From Promicromonospora sp. MEB111 (GTDB lineage: Bacteria; Actinomycetota; Actinomycetes; Actinomycetales; Cellulomonadaceae), in the NCBI RefSeq assembly GCF_030209445.1, contig NZ_JARVSD010000011.1, positions 248,001 to 312,000 on the forward strand: a DNA stretch of 64,000 bases, written 5' to 3'. Under the pieces are notes generated by a model. It saw only the letters and a program-made list of their open reading frames with translations, did no database searches and was not told where the DNA came from. The position numbers and the translations under genes were made by a program. Shown here piece by piece: positions 26,965 through 34,880 of the stretch. Every line of letters starts with the position of its first letter. Position 1 is the first letter of the stretch.

Positions 26965-28743
26965 CTATGCCGTCAGCGGCGCCGGTACATGCGACCTGGC
27001 GTGCTCCACCGCGGAGGGCAGATCGGTGAACAGGTGGCTCTCGTGCGCCAGCATCCGGTTCAGGCCCACCGCCTCCAGGAGCTTGCGGTGCTGCGGCTGG
27101 ATCCCCTTGACCAGCACGGTCACGTCGCGCTGTTCGAGCTCCAGCACGAGATCGGCCAGGGCCCGCGCCCCGGTGGCGTCCACGAGCTGCAGGTGCGAGA
27201 GCCACAGGATCACCACGTTGACGGGTTCGCGCAGGCGGGGCTCGCCGTGCGTGATTGCCGTGACCTCGCTCAGTATCCGGTCGGACGCGCCGAAGAACAT
27301 GGCGCCCTCCAGGCGGAACAGCGCGATGCGCTCGTCGCCCTCGTGCGCGACGCCGGGCAGCGGCTCGCGGTGCACCCTCGCGGCCCCGGCCACGGCCTTC
27401 AGGGCGAAGAACGCGGCCACGAGCAGGCCGATCTGGACGGCGTCGATGAGGTCGAACGCGACGGTGATCACGGCGGTGATCACGAAGGTGACGGCGTCGG
27501 GCCGGGTGGAGGTGAGCACCGCCCGGATGGTGGAGGCGCCGATCATGCGGAACGAGGTGACCATGAGCACGCCGGCGAGCGCGGCCAGGGGGATGTGGCT
27601 CACGGGTCCGGTGGCGAGGTAGATGACGGCGAGGATCACGAGGGCGTGGACGACGGCGGCCAGGCGGGTGCGTGCCCCGGAGCGCACGTTGACCGCGGTC
27701 CGTGCGATGGCGCCGGTGGCGGGGATGCCGCCGAACACGCCGCTGGCCAGCGACGCGAACCCCTGCCCGACGAGCTCCCGGTCGGGGTGGTAGGTCGCCG
27801 TCCTGCCCTGTGCGCCGCTCATCGTGGCCGCCACGCGGGCGGACAGCAGCGACTCGATGGCGGCCAGCGCCGCCACGGCGACGGCCGCGCCCACGAGGTC
27901 GCGGACGGCGTCCGGGGTCGCGTCGGGCAGCACGGGGACGGGCAGGGAGCTGGGCAGCGCGCCGATGCGCGGCACGGGGGCGTCGAGCAGGCCCGCCAGC
28001 AGCGTCACCAGGGCCACGGCGACCAGCGACGCGGGCAGGGCGCTGGCCACGCGCGGCAGCACGAGCATGACGGCCGCGACCACGGCCACGACCCCCAGCG
28101 TCCAGACCCAGCCCGGCGCCCCGCCGTCGGCCGGGCTGCCGGACGTGAGCCCTGACGTGAACGCCGAGCCGACCGACCGCACCGCCGTGACCAGCGTGTT
28201 GTGCCCGGTCTCGGCGGTGATGCCGACGGCGGCCGGCACCTGCTGCAGAAAGATGATCGCCGCGATGCCGAGCGTGAAGCCCTCGACCACGGGCCACGGG
28301 ATGTAGGTGACCACGCGGCCCAGCCGGAGCAGCCCGCACACGAGCACGAGGGCGCCGCCGAGCAGCGTCACCAGTGCGACCGAGCCGACACCGTGCTGCG
28401 CGACGATCGGCGCCAGCACCACGGCCATGGCTCCGGTGGGGCCGCTGACCTGGAGGTTGGACCCGCCGAAGACCGCGGCGACGATGCCGGCCACGACCGC
28501 CGTCACGAGCCCGGCGGCCGGCCCGACGCCGGAGCTGACGCCGAACGCGAGCGCGAGCGGCAGGGCGACGACGCCCACCGTGATGCCGGCCAGCAGGTCG
28601 GACCGCAGCGTGCGCGGCCGCAGGTCGTAGTCGGCGCGCGACGGCATGAGATCGCGGATGTCGACGCGCTCGCGGACGGCAGCGGTCAGCCTGGCGCGCA
28701 TGGTCGGTGGCCCGCCAAGGCGGTGCTCGACGGTATCCCCCAT
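26965..28743 (-). CDS. SulP-family anion transporter with C-terminal STAS domain
   Basis: A 592-residue membrane protein. Ten or more hydrophobic segments span about residues 48-440, opening with the SulP signature LLAGITVGVVALPLALAFG, and containing SNLQVSGPTGAMAVV and GGIPATGAIARTAVNVRSGARTRLAAVVHAL. A cytoplasmic STAS domain (about 470-580) ends with VDATGARALADL. Members carry sulphate, bicarbonate or other anions; none can be chosen from the sequence. It is the first gene of a sulP-luxS-mtnN run with a 9-bp gap, which hints at a link between anion or sulphur uptake and methyl-cycle recycling. A 7-bp inverted repeat lies just before the ATG. Confidence 0.88.
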   Translation of the reverse strand: MGDTVEHRLGGPPTMRARLTAAVRERVDIRDLMPSRADYDLRPRTLRSDLLAGITVGVVALPLALAFGVSSGVGPAAGLVTAVVAGIVAAVFGGSNLQVSGPTGAMAVVLAPIVAQHGVGSVALVTLLGGALVLVCGLLRLGRVVTYIPWPVVEGFTLGIAAIIFLQQVPAAVGITAETGHNTLVTAVRSVGSAFTSGLTSGSPADGGAPGWVWTLGVVAVVAAVMLVLPRVASALPASLVAVALVTLLAGLLDAPVPRIGALPSSLPVPVLPDATPDAVRDLVGAAVAVAALAAIESLLSARVAATMSGAQGRTATYHPDRELVGQGFASLASGVFGGIPATGAIARTAVNVRSGARTRLAAVVHALVILAVIYLATGPVSHIPLAALAGVLMVTSFRMIGASTIRAVLTSTRPDAVTFVITAVITVAFDLIDAVQIGLLVAAFFALKAVAGAARVHREPLPGVAHEGDERIALFRLEGAMFFGASDRILSEVTAITHGEPRLREPVNVVILWLSHLQLVDATGARALADLVLELEQRDVTVLVKGIQPQHRKLLEAVGLNRMLAHESHLFTDLPSAVEHARSHVPAPLTA

Positions 28744-28750
28744 AAGTGAA

Positions 28751-28767
28751 TGACCTTAGCAAGGTCA
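28751..28767. promoter_or_regulatory. Inverted repeat TGACCTT-AGC-AAGGTCA before the SulP gene
   Basis: Perfect 7-bp arms (28751-28757 and 28761-28767) lie 8 nt upstream of the SulP ATG, so it would be either an operator or a 5' hairpin in the mRNA. No matching regulator is recognised. Confidence 0.5.
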
Positions 28768-28927
28768 CGGGCCGTCCGCCTGGCGAGCGGCGCGATAAAC
28801 GCCCAGGTCAGAGCACGTTTCCGGCGTAACGGGGCGCACCGGTCATCCTGCGGCCGACGCCAGCCGCACGGCGCCGGACCGCCCGCCGGCCCGCCCGGTC
28901 CCGGAGCCCCGTACTACGCTGCACCGC

Positions 28928-29845
28928 GTGAGCAGCAGCGACGCCCCCGCCCCCGACGTACCTCCCACGCTGGCCCAGGTGGTCGCCGCGCTCGACGGCC
29001 TCTACCCGCCGTCGACGGCCGAGGGCTGGGACGCCGTCGGCCTCGTGGTGGGCGTCCCCGCCGCCCCGGTGCGCAAGGTGCTGTTCGCGGTGGACCCGGT
29101 GTCCGCCGTCGTGGACCAGGCCCTGGACTGGGGCGCCGACCTGCTCGTCACCCACCACCCGCTGTTCCTGCGCGGCGTGAGCTCCGTGGCCGCCACCACC
29201 TTCAAGGGGTCGGTGGTGCACCGGCTGCTCACCGGCGGCTGCGCCCTGCACGTGGCGCACACCAACGCCGACGCCGCACCGCGCGGCGTCGCCGACGCGC
29301 TCGCCGACCTGGTCGGCATCACCGACCGGCGGCCGCTCGAGGTCAGCGCCGCGCCGTCGGGCGGCGAAGGTACCGACGCCGCCCGCGGCATCGGCCGGGT
29401 GGGCCGCCTCGCCGAGCCCACCACCCTCGCCGGCTTCGCGCGCCGCGTCGCGGAAGCGCTGCCCGCCACCGCCCAGGGCATCCGCTTCTCCGGCGACCCG
29501 GACGCCCCGGTGACCACGGCCGCCGTCCTCGGCGGGTCCGGCGACGGCTACTTCGACGCCGTCCGCGCGGCCGCCGCCGACGTCTACGTCACCTCCGACC
29601 TGCGCCACCACCCGGCCTCCGAGCTGCGCGAACGCGCCGAGTTCGAGGCCCGCGCGGCCGGCGTCCCCGGGCCCGCGGGCACCCCCTTCCTCGTGGACAC
29701 CGCCCACTACGCGAGCGAGTGGCCCTGGCTGCGCTACGCCGTCGAGGACCTCGCCTCGGCGCTCGCGGCCGACGGCCTAGCGGTCGAGGCCCGCGTCAGC
29801 GAGCTGGTCACCGACCCCTGGACGGGCCAGATCCCGTCCCGCTGA
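28928..29845 (+). CDS. Nif3-like dinuclear metal centre protein
   Basis: A 305-residue member of the Nif3/YbgI family (hexameric ring, two metals per subunit), sometimes labelled GTP cyclohydrolase I type 2. Metal-binding pieces are VTHHPLFLRG near residue 76, AHTNADAA near 115, and HYASEWPW near the end. The start is GTG 28928; there is no Shine-Dalgarno, and a TACGCT hexamer 9 nt upstream suggests a leaderless transcript. The gene leads the Nif3, zinc-ribbon and histidine phosphatase trio, the same order seen in mycobacteria (Rv2230c-Rv2229c-Rv2228c, remembered). The precise biochemical role of the family is unsettled. Confidence 0.85.
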   Translation: MSSSDAPAPDVPPTLAQVVAALDGLYPPSTAEGWDAVGLVVGVPAAPVRKVLFAVDPVSAVVDQALDWGADLLVTHHPLFLRGVSSVAATTFKGSVVHRLLTGGCALHVAHTNADAAPRGVADALADLVGITDRRPLEVSAAPSGGEGTDAARGIGRVGRLAEPTTLAGFARRVAEALPATAQGIRFSGDPDAPVTTAAVLGGSGDGYFDAVRAAAADVYVTSDLRHHPASELRERAEFEARAAGVPGPAGTPFLVDTAHYASEWPWLRYAVEDLASALAADGLAVEARVSELVTDPWTGQIPSR

Positions 29846-29928
29846 GGACCCGGCCCGGGTGCGCCCAGGGCCTCGGGCGCGGGGTAGCGTTGGACCACCC
29901 CCAGATCACGACCGAGAGGACGCCTCCC

Positions 29929-30684
29929 GTGGCTACTGCACCACCCGAAGACCAGCGCAGGCTGCTGGAGGTCCAGGCGCTCGACACCCGCGCTCAGCAG
30001 CTCGCCCACACGCGCAAGAGCCTTCCCGCGCTCACGCAGCTGACCGAGCTCGACGGCCGGATCGCCGACCTGCGCGCCTCGCTCGTCGAGTCGCGGACCC
30101 GGGTGGCCGACCTCAAGCGTGAGCTCACCAAGGCGGAGAGCGACGTCGAGCAGGTGCGCAACCGCGCCGCGCGCGACCAGCAGCGGCTGGACACGGGCAG
30201 CGTGAGCGCCAAGGACGCCGTCGCGCTCACCGACGAGCTCCGCTCGCTCGCCGCCCGCCAGGCCGCGCTGGAGGAGGTCGAGCTCGACGTCATGGAGCGC
30301 CTCGACGCCCACGAGGACGCGCTGGCCAAGGTCGAGGCCGCGAACGACGAGCTCGTCGCGGAGAAGACCAAGGTCGAGGGCGAGCGCGACGCGGGCTGGG
30401 CCGACGTCGACGCGCAGGTCGCGGCGCTCGCGGCAAGCCGCGCGACGGCGGTCAAGGGCCTCGACGCGGGTCTGGTGGCCCTGTACGAGAAGCTCCGCGC
30501 GCAGCTCGGCGGCACGGGGGCGGCGGTGCTGAACGGCAACCGCTGCGACGGCTGCCGCATGGACCTGCCGCCGGTCGACCTGGACAAGATCCGCAGCGCG
30601 GCGCCCGACGCCGTGGTGCGCTGCGAGGAGTGCGGTCGCATCCTGGTGCGCGTCGCGTCGACGACCGGCGCTGCCGCCGGATGA
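29929..30684 (+). CDS. Coiled-coil C4 zinc-ribbon protein
   Basis: A 251-residue protein. A long heptad-rich coiled coil (about 20-190, with runs such as LKRELTKAESDVEQVRNRA) is followed by a zinc ribbon with CDGC and CEEC pairs. This is the conserved actinobacterial C4-type (DUF164) family, possibly a nucleic-acid-binding or tethering protein. The start is GTG 29929, as the reading before it lies in the intergenic GC-rich stretch. It is 7 bp from the phosphatase gene, so the two are co-transcribed. Confidence 0.85.
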   Translation: MATAPPEDQRRLLEVQALDTRAQQLAHTRKSLPALTQLTELDGRIADLRASLVESRTRVADLKRELTKAESDVEQVRNRAARDQQRLDTGSVSAKDAVALTDELRSLAARQAALEEVELDVMERLDAHEDALAKVEAANDELVAEKTKVEGERDAGWADVDAQVAALAASRATAVKGLDAGLVALYEKLRAQLGGTGAAVLNGNRCDGCRMDLPPVDLDKIRSAAPDAVVRCEECGRILVRVASTTGAAAG

Positions 30685-30691
30685 CCCGCGC

Positions 30692-31444
30692 ATGAGCGAG
30701 GCGCCCGGCCTCGACACGCACGTGCGTCCCTCGGGCATCCCCACGCGGTTCGACGATGCCGTCCCGCTCACCGTGGTGCTCGTGCGGCACGGCGTGACCC
30801 CGCTGACGGAGGTCGGCGTCTACTCCGGCTCGGACGCGCCCGGCCCGTCGCTGAGCGCCCGCGGCCGGCTCCAGGCCGCCCAGGCGGCGGACGCCGTGTT
30901 CCGGATCGGGCGGACGCCGCGGGCCGGCGCGTCGTCGTCGGGCGGCATGCGCGGCGGCGGCCTCTGGCCGGACCTGCCCCGTCCGACGGCGCTCGTCGCC
31001 TCCCCGACGGTGCGCACCCAGGAGACGGCGTCCGCCGTCGGACGTCGCCTCGGGCTGCACGTGAGCACCGACGACCGGTTCGCGGAGAGCCGGTTCGGGC
31101 AGTGGGAGGGGCATACCGCCGCGGAGATCGAGCAGGGCTGGCCGGGTGAGCTGGCGCAGTGGCACTCGACCGGCACCTTCGTGCCGCCGGGCGGCGAGTC
31201 GTACGCGCAGCTCGGCGCCCGCGTCTGGGACGGCCTGACCGAGCTGCTGGCCGGCGGCGTGGACCGCACGGTCGTGGTGGTGGGGCACGCGGGGCAGATC
31301 CGCACCGCCGTCGGGCAGGCGCTGGGGGCGCCAGCCTCGTACTGGGCGCGGCTGCGCGTCCCGCCCGCGTCGCTGTCGGTGCTGCGTCTGTGGGAGGACG
31401 GCACCGCCGAGGTGACCGCCGTCGGGGTGCCTACCGACGGTTGA
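30692..31444 (+). CDS. Histidine phosphatase family protein (CobC/phosphoglycerate mutase-like)
   Basis: A 250-residue protein. The RHG motif is VLVRHGVTPLTE (catalytic His near residue 32), the second-half His is in VVVGHAGQIRT, and ASPTVRTQETA and ESRFGQWEG are the expected substrate-binding pieces. In mycobacteria the matching gene fuses this domain to an RNase HI domain; here the N-terminal about 25 residues are too short for RNase H, so only the phosphatase half is kept. The substrate is unknown (alpha-ribazole phosphate or another phosphomonoester). The stop overlaps the convergent MFS gene by 14 bp. Confidence 0.85.
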   Translation: MSEAPGLDTHVRPSGIPTRFDDAVPLTVVLVRHGVTPLTEVGVYSGSDAPGPSLSARGRLQAAQAADAVFRIGRTPRAGASSSGGMRGGGLWPDLPRPTALVASPTVRTQETASAVGRRLGLHVSTDDRFAESRFGQWEGHTAAEIEQGWPGELAQWHSTGTFVPPGGESYAQLGARVWDGLTELLAGGVDRTVVVVGHAGQIRTAVGQALGAPASYWARLRVPPASLSVLRLWEDGTAEVTAVGVPTDG

Positions 31445-32663
31445 GCGCGCCCCGGGCGAACGCCGGGGCGAGCGGCACGAGCGCCAGCACGAGGACGGCG
31501 GGCAGGGCGAACCCGAGCCGCAGGTTGTCGGCGCCCACGAAGCCCGTGAGCACCGCTCCGAGCAGCGCGCCGACGTAGTTGAACTGGTTGAAGCGCGCGA
31601 TGACGGCGTCGGTCCGGGCGCGGTCGGGCTCGGCGGGCGCCGAACCGTCCGCCGTGGCGCCCGCCGTGCCGTCAGCCGCCGTTCCCGCGGCGATGCGGCC
31701 CGCGGCCGAGAAGCTGAGCGGCGCCACCAGCGCGACCGCCGCGCCGAGGACCGTGAACCCGGCCACCGCGACCTGCCAGGTCGGCGCGAGCGCCACCAGC
31801 GTCAGGGCCCCGCAGGCGACGACCGCCCCGACCCGGAGCAGGGGCACCACGCCGAACCGGGTCACGAGCTGACCGCCGGCCAGGCGCACCACGATCGAGG
31901 TCACGAGGTAAGGGAAGGTTGCGAGGGCCACCAGGTTGCCTGGCGCGTCGAAGGAGCGCGCGAGGTAGACGGGCCCCCAGGTCGAGGCCGTGGTGTCGAC
32001 CATGTAGAACACGACCAGCCCGGCGCCCACGAGCCAGATGGGCTTCCACGGGATCGGGGCGGCGTCGGGCGCGAGGCCGGGCGCCGCCCCGATAGCGGGT
32101 GCGCCGTCGGCCGCGGCCCCGACGCGCGGGACGAACCGCGCGAACGCGATCGCTGCGGGGACCACCGCGACGAACGCGCCGACCGCGGGGGAGAGGTGCC
32201 CCGTGGCCAGGGCGATCGCGGCGGCGATGATGCCGCCGGTGGTCCAGTAGCCGTGGGACGACGGCAGGATGGGGCGGCCGTACCGGTGCTCCAGGTCGAC
32301 GGCCTGCATGTTCGAGGTGGCGTCGACCAGGCCGAGCGCGATCCCGTAGAGGGCGACCCCGCCGACGAAGAAGCCGACGGCAGGCGCCAGGGTGATGGCC
32401 GGGACGGCGACCACCATCAGCCCGAGTCCGAGCCGGAGCATCGGCGCGCTGCCGGTGCGGTGCGCGGCGCGCTCGGCGACCAGCGACCCGACCCCGGCGA
32501 GCAGCACCATCATGAGCAGCAGCAGCGAGAGCGCCACCTCGTCCATCCCCCACCGCTCCAGGAACCGCGGGAGGCGCGTGGTGAGGCTGATGAAGACAAA
32601 GCCCTGCGCGAAGAACGCCGCGGCCACTGCGATCCTGGCGCCCGTCAGGCTGCTGATCCTCAT
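31431..32663 (-). CDS. MFS transporter, 12 TM
   Basis: A 410-residue major facilitator with twelve predicted helices and the central linker at about 185-205 (Ala/Gly/Asp-rich). The loop motif between helices 2 and 3 is AERAAHRTGSAPMLRLG, and the family's GYWTTGGII lies in helix 5. It looks like the FucP/YbjJ-type group of small MFS proteins. The substrate cannot be told. Overlaps the histidine phosphatase gene tail to tail. Confidence 0.8.
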   Translation of the reverse strand: MRISSLTGARIAVAAAFFAQGFVFISLTTRLPRFLERWGMDEVALSLLLLMMVLLAGVGSLVAERAAHRTGSAPMLRLGLGLMVVAVPAITLAPAVGFFVGGVALYGIALGLVDATSNMQAVDLEHRYGRPILPSSHGYWTTGGIIAAAIALATGHLSPAVGAFVAVVPAAIAFARFVPRVGAAADGAPAIGAAPGLAPDAAPIPWKPIWLVGAGLVVFYMVDTTASTWGPVYLARSFDAPGNLVALATFPYLVTSIVVRLAGGQLVTRFGVVPLLRVGAVVACGALTLVALAPTWQVAVAGFTVLGAAVALVAPLSFSAAGRIAAGTAADGTAGATADGSAPAEPDRARTDAVIARFNQFNYVGALLGAVLTGFVGADNLRLGFALPAVLVLALVPLAPAFARGALNRR

Positions 32664-32740
32664 GACCGCACATCCAACCGGTCGGTAGGCGTTGGCGCCA
32701 GGCCTGTGGCCCAGCCGTTACCGACGCCGGGGGGTCAGGC

Positions 32741-33580
32741 TTACGCGAGGACGAGCTCCAGCGTCCGCGGTCCGCGCGGCCTGCCGTCCAGCAGGTTCGC
32801 CTCGATGAGTGTCTGGTCCTTGCCCGAGCCGATCTCGGTGAGCACCACGGACCCCACCAGCTCCTGGGCGGCCTTGAGCACGTCCTCGCTGGTCCGGGCC
32901 TCGTGCTCGCGGCGCAGCAGGTGCCCGGCCAGCACGCCGCGCGTGTGCTTGGCGTTGTGCGACACCACGGTGCGCTTCCCGTCCGTCTCGCGCAGTACCC
33001 GCACCTCGACCCATTCGGCGGGAGGCGTCCCGTCGGCGGCGGCCGTCGTCCGCGGCTTCCAGGCCGCGACATACGTCGCGGACCGGCAGTCCACGACGAC
33101 GTCGCCCGCGGCCCGTGCGTCGAGCACCTCGGCCAGGGCGGGCTTCCAGAAGGTGGCGAGCCGGCCGGCGTCGGGCAGGCCGACGCCCATGCCGAGCCGG
33201 TAGGCGGGGATGCGGTCGCCAGGGGCGACCACGCCCCACAGCCCCGAGAAGGTGAGGACGCTCGCCTGGGCGCGCCGCGCCGCGGCGTCGGGCAGCTCGG
33301 CGAGGCCGGCCGCCGCGTACAGAACACCCGTGTAGACCTCGGCCGCGGGAGCCGCAGGGGCCGCGTGGAGCGCGGTGTTGCGCGCCACCTCCTCGGCGAG
33401 CCCGTCGCTGACCCCGAGGGCCGCCGTCGCGCCGGGCCGCGCGCTGACCTGGGCCAGCTCGGCGAGCACCTGCTCGCGCCGGGCGGTGAGCTCCGGGTGG
33501 GCCAGGGCGGTCAGGTCGAGGGGAGCGGCGCCGTCGGGCGCGGGCGTCTTGCCCTCGGAGGGCGGCAGGAGCAGGAGCAC
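32741..33580 (-). CDS. yaaA: YaaA-family peroxide-stress protein
   Basis: A 279-residue protein with the family's N-terminal LLPPSEGKTPAP and C-terminal VVSHNAKHTRGVLA, plus the middle segment LTFSGLWGVVAPGDRIPAYRLGMG. In E. coli YaaA lowers free iron and DNA damage during H2O2 stress. The start is GTG 33580. It is divergent from the tautomerase gene and separated from the MFS gene by 77 bp. Confidence 0.88.
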   Translation of the reverse strand: MLLLLPPSEGKTPAPDGAAPLDLTALAHPELTARREQVLAELAQVSARPGATAALGVSDGLAEEVARNTALHAAPAAPAAEVYTGVLYAAAGLAELPDAAARRAQASVLTFSGLWGVVAPGDRIPAYRLGMGVGLPDAGRLATFWKPALAEVLDARAAGDVVVDCRSATYVAAWKPRTTAAADGTPPAEWVEVRVLRETDGKRTVVSHNAKHTRGVLAGHLLRREHEARTSEDVLKAAQELVGSVVLTEIGSGKDQTLIEANLLDGRPRGPRTLELVLA

Positions 33581-33637
33581 CCGCCTAGCCTAAGTCGCCG
33601 CCCGGACCGGTCGTCGAGGCCACTAGGGTTGGCGGGC

Positions 33638-34021
33638 ATGGTGCAGGTCAAGGTGTACGGGAACCGGTCGGTCTGGGGCGAGCGGCGCGCGGAGGTCTCC
33701 GACGCGCTCCACGAGGCTCTGGTGCGCACCTGGCAGCTCCCGCCGGAGAAGCGGTTCCACCGCTTCCTCCTCCTGGACGACGGCGACCTGGTCGCCCCGC
33801 GCTCGGACGCCTACCTGGTCGTGGAGATCGTCTGCTTCACCGGTCGCAGCCGCGAGGCCAGGCGCGCGCTGATCGCCGCCCTGTACGACGACGTCGCGCC
33901 GCGCCTCGGACTGGCGGTGGACGACCTGGAGATCGTGATCCTGGAGAGCCCGCGCGAGAACTGGGGGATCCGCGGGGTGTCGGGGGACGAGCTGGCGCTG
34001 GGGTACCGCGTGGACGTCTGA
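33638..34021 (+). CDS. Tautomerase-superfamily protein lacking Pro-1
   Basis: A 127-residue protein resembling the Tautomerase_2 group: VQVKVYGNRSVWGERRAEVSDAL at the start, PEKRFHRFLLLDDGDLVAP in the middle, and ILESPRENWGIRGVSGDELALGY at the end. The usual catalytic Pro at residue 2 is Val here (MVQVKV), so classical tautomerase chemistry is doubtful. The ATG at 33638 lies 30 bp before rnpB begins to be approached; the stop is 29 bp before the RNase P RNA. Confidence 0.75.
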   Translation: MVQVKVYGNRSVWGERRAEVSDALHEALVRTWQLPPEKRFHRFLLLDDGDLVAPRSDAYLVVEIVCFTGRSREARRALIAALYDDVAPRLGLAVDDLEIVILESPRENWGIRGVSGDELALGYRVDV

Positions 34022-34032
34022 ACCGGCGTCCG

Positions 34033-34052
34033 GCAGGTACTCTTCTACCTGC
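34033..34052 (+). promoter_or_regulatory. rnpB: Inverted repeat and TACTCT box just before rnpB
   Basis: GCAGGTA/TACCTGC arms (34033-34039, 34046-34052) with TACTCT at 34038-34043, 7 nt before the predicted 5' end of RNase P RNA. The spacing suits a -10 element; no convincing -35 was found. Confidence 0.4.
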
Positions 34053-34455
34053 GGACGAGTCGGTCGGGCGGTCGCGTCGGGCACCCTCGGGTGCCCGCCG
34101 AGGAACGTCCGGGCTCCACAGGGCAAGGTGGTGGTTAACAGCCACCCGGGGTGACCCGCGGGACAGTGCCACAGAAAACAGACCGCCCTCGGTCTCCGGA
34201 CCGGGGGTAAGGGTGAAACGGTGGTGTAAGAGACCACCAGCGCCGCCGGTGACGGCGGCGGCTAGGTAAACCCCACCTGGAGCAAGGTCAGACAGACTGT
34301 GTTTGAGGGCTGCTCGCCCGATTCTCTTCTGAGAAGCACAGTCGGGTAGACCGCTCGAGCCCTGCGGCAACGCAGGGCCTAGATGGATGACCGTCGCCCG
34401 CGCGGGGGTAACCGCGCGCGGGAACAGAACCCGGCGTACAGACCGGCTCGTCCGC
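34051..34455 (+). ncRNA. rnpB: RNase P RNA, bacterial class A
   Basis: Ribozyme subunit that trims 5' leaders from tRNA precursors. Helix P1 is formed by GCGGACGAG (34051-34059) and CTCGTCCGC (34447-34455). Conserved pieces follow in order: GAGGAACGTCCGGGCTCC near 34099, ACAGTGCCACAGAAAACAG near 34163, AAGGGTGAAACGGTG near 34209, GGAGCAAGGTCAGACA near 34278, AGATGGATGACCG near 34381, and ACAGAACCCGGCGTACAGA near 34425. A TTTT follows P1. The last 30 nt lie inside the 49-bp repeat that forms the left border of the integrated island, so insertion kept the RNA intact. Confidence 0.97.
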
Positions 34456-34474
34456 TTTTAACGCTCTGACCTGC
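34426..34474 (+). repeat. attL: 49-bp direct repeat at rnpB 3' end
   Basis: Identical over 49 bp to 40581-40629. It begins AGAACCCGGCG inside rnpB and runs 19 bp past its end to CTGACCTGC. With the integrase remnant 65 bp away, this is the left attachment site of an integrative element. Confidence 0.88.
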
Positions 34475-34499
34475 GGCGGAGTGCTGGCCGAAGGTGGCC

Positions 34500-34530
34500 G
34501 GTACACATTGGGTACACATGACTGTGTACC
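34500..34530 (+). repeat. Putative integrase arm-type sites, left end
   Basis: GGTACACAT at 34500-34508 and 34511-34519, followed by the inverted TGTGTACC at 34523-34530. The same pair with 11-bp spacing recurs at 40426-40445 near the right border. Confidence 0.55.
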
Positions 34531-34538
34531 GCGTGGGG

Positions 34539-34880
34539 TCAGGCGGCCTGTTGCTCGCCATCGGTCGCGGCCTCGTTGGTCTTCGCCGTGGCCGCAGGAG
34601 TTGGCCGGGTGCTCATGACGAGGTCGATCGCTGTGCGAGTCTGCTCCTCCTCGTCAGGCCAGAGGTGCGAGTAGGTGTCCAGGGTCTCGCTCGCGTTCTT
34701 GTGGCCCAGTCGTGCCTGAACCGCCTTCACGGATGAGCCGTGGCGGATGAGCAGGCTCGCGTAGTAGTGGCGCAGATCGTGGAAGGTGTAGCCCGAGAGC
34801 TTCGCCTCCTTGAGCGCACGCTTCCACGTCTCCCAGAACGCCGAGCGGCGCAGAGCACCGTTCTCGGTGTTGGTGCTGTG
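34539..34880 (-). pseudogene. Tyrosine recombinase (integrase), C-terminal remnant
   Basis: The frame ending at 34539 reads, upstream to downstream, NGALRRSAFWETWKRALKEA, then GYTFHDLRHYYASLLIRHG, VQARLGHKNASETLDTYSHL. It contains the second-box H-x-x-R (HDLRH), the third-box LGH and the nucleophile Tyr of tyrosine recombinases, but not the first catalytic Arg or the core-binding and arm-binding domains. Sequence upstream of about 34880 belongs to the patatin gene in another frame, so the 5' half of the integrase is lost through a junction there. Its place beside attL, pointing towards it, is typical of an island integrase. A start codon for the surviving part is not evident. Confidence 0.8.
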
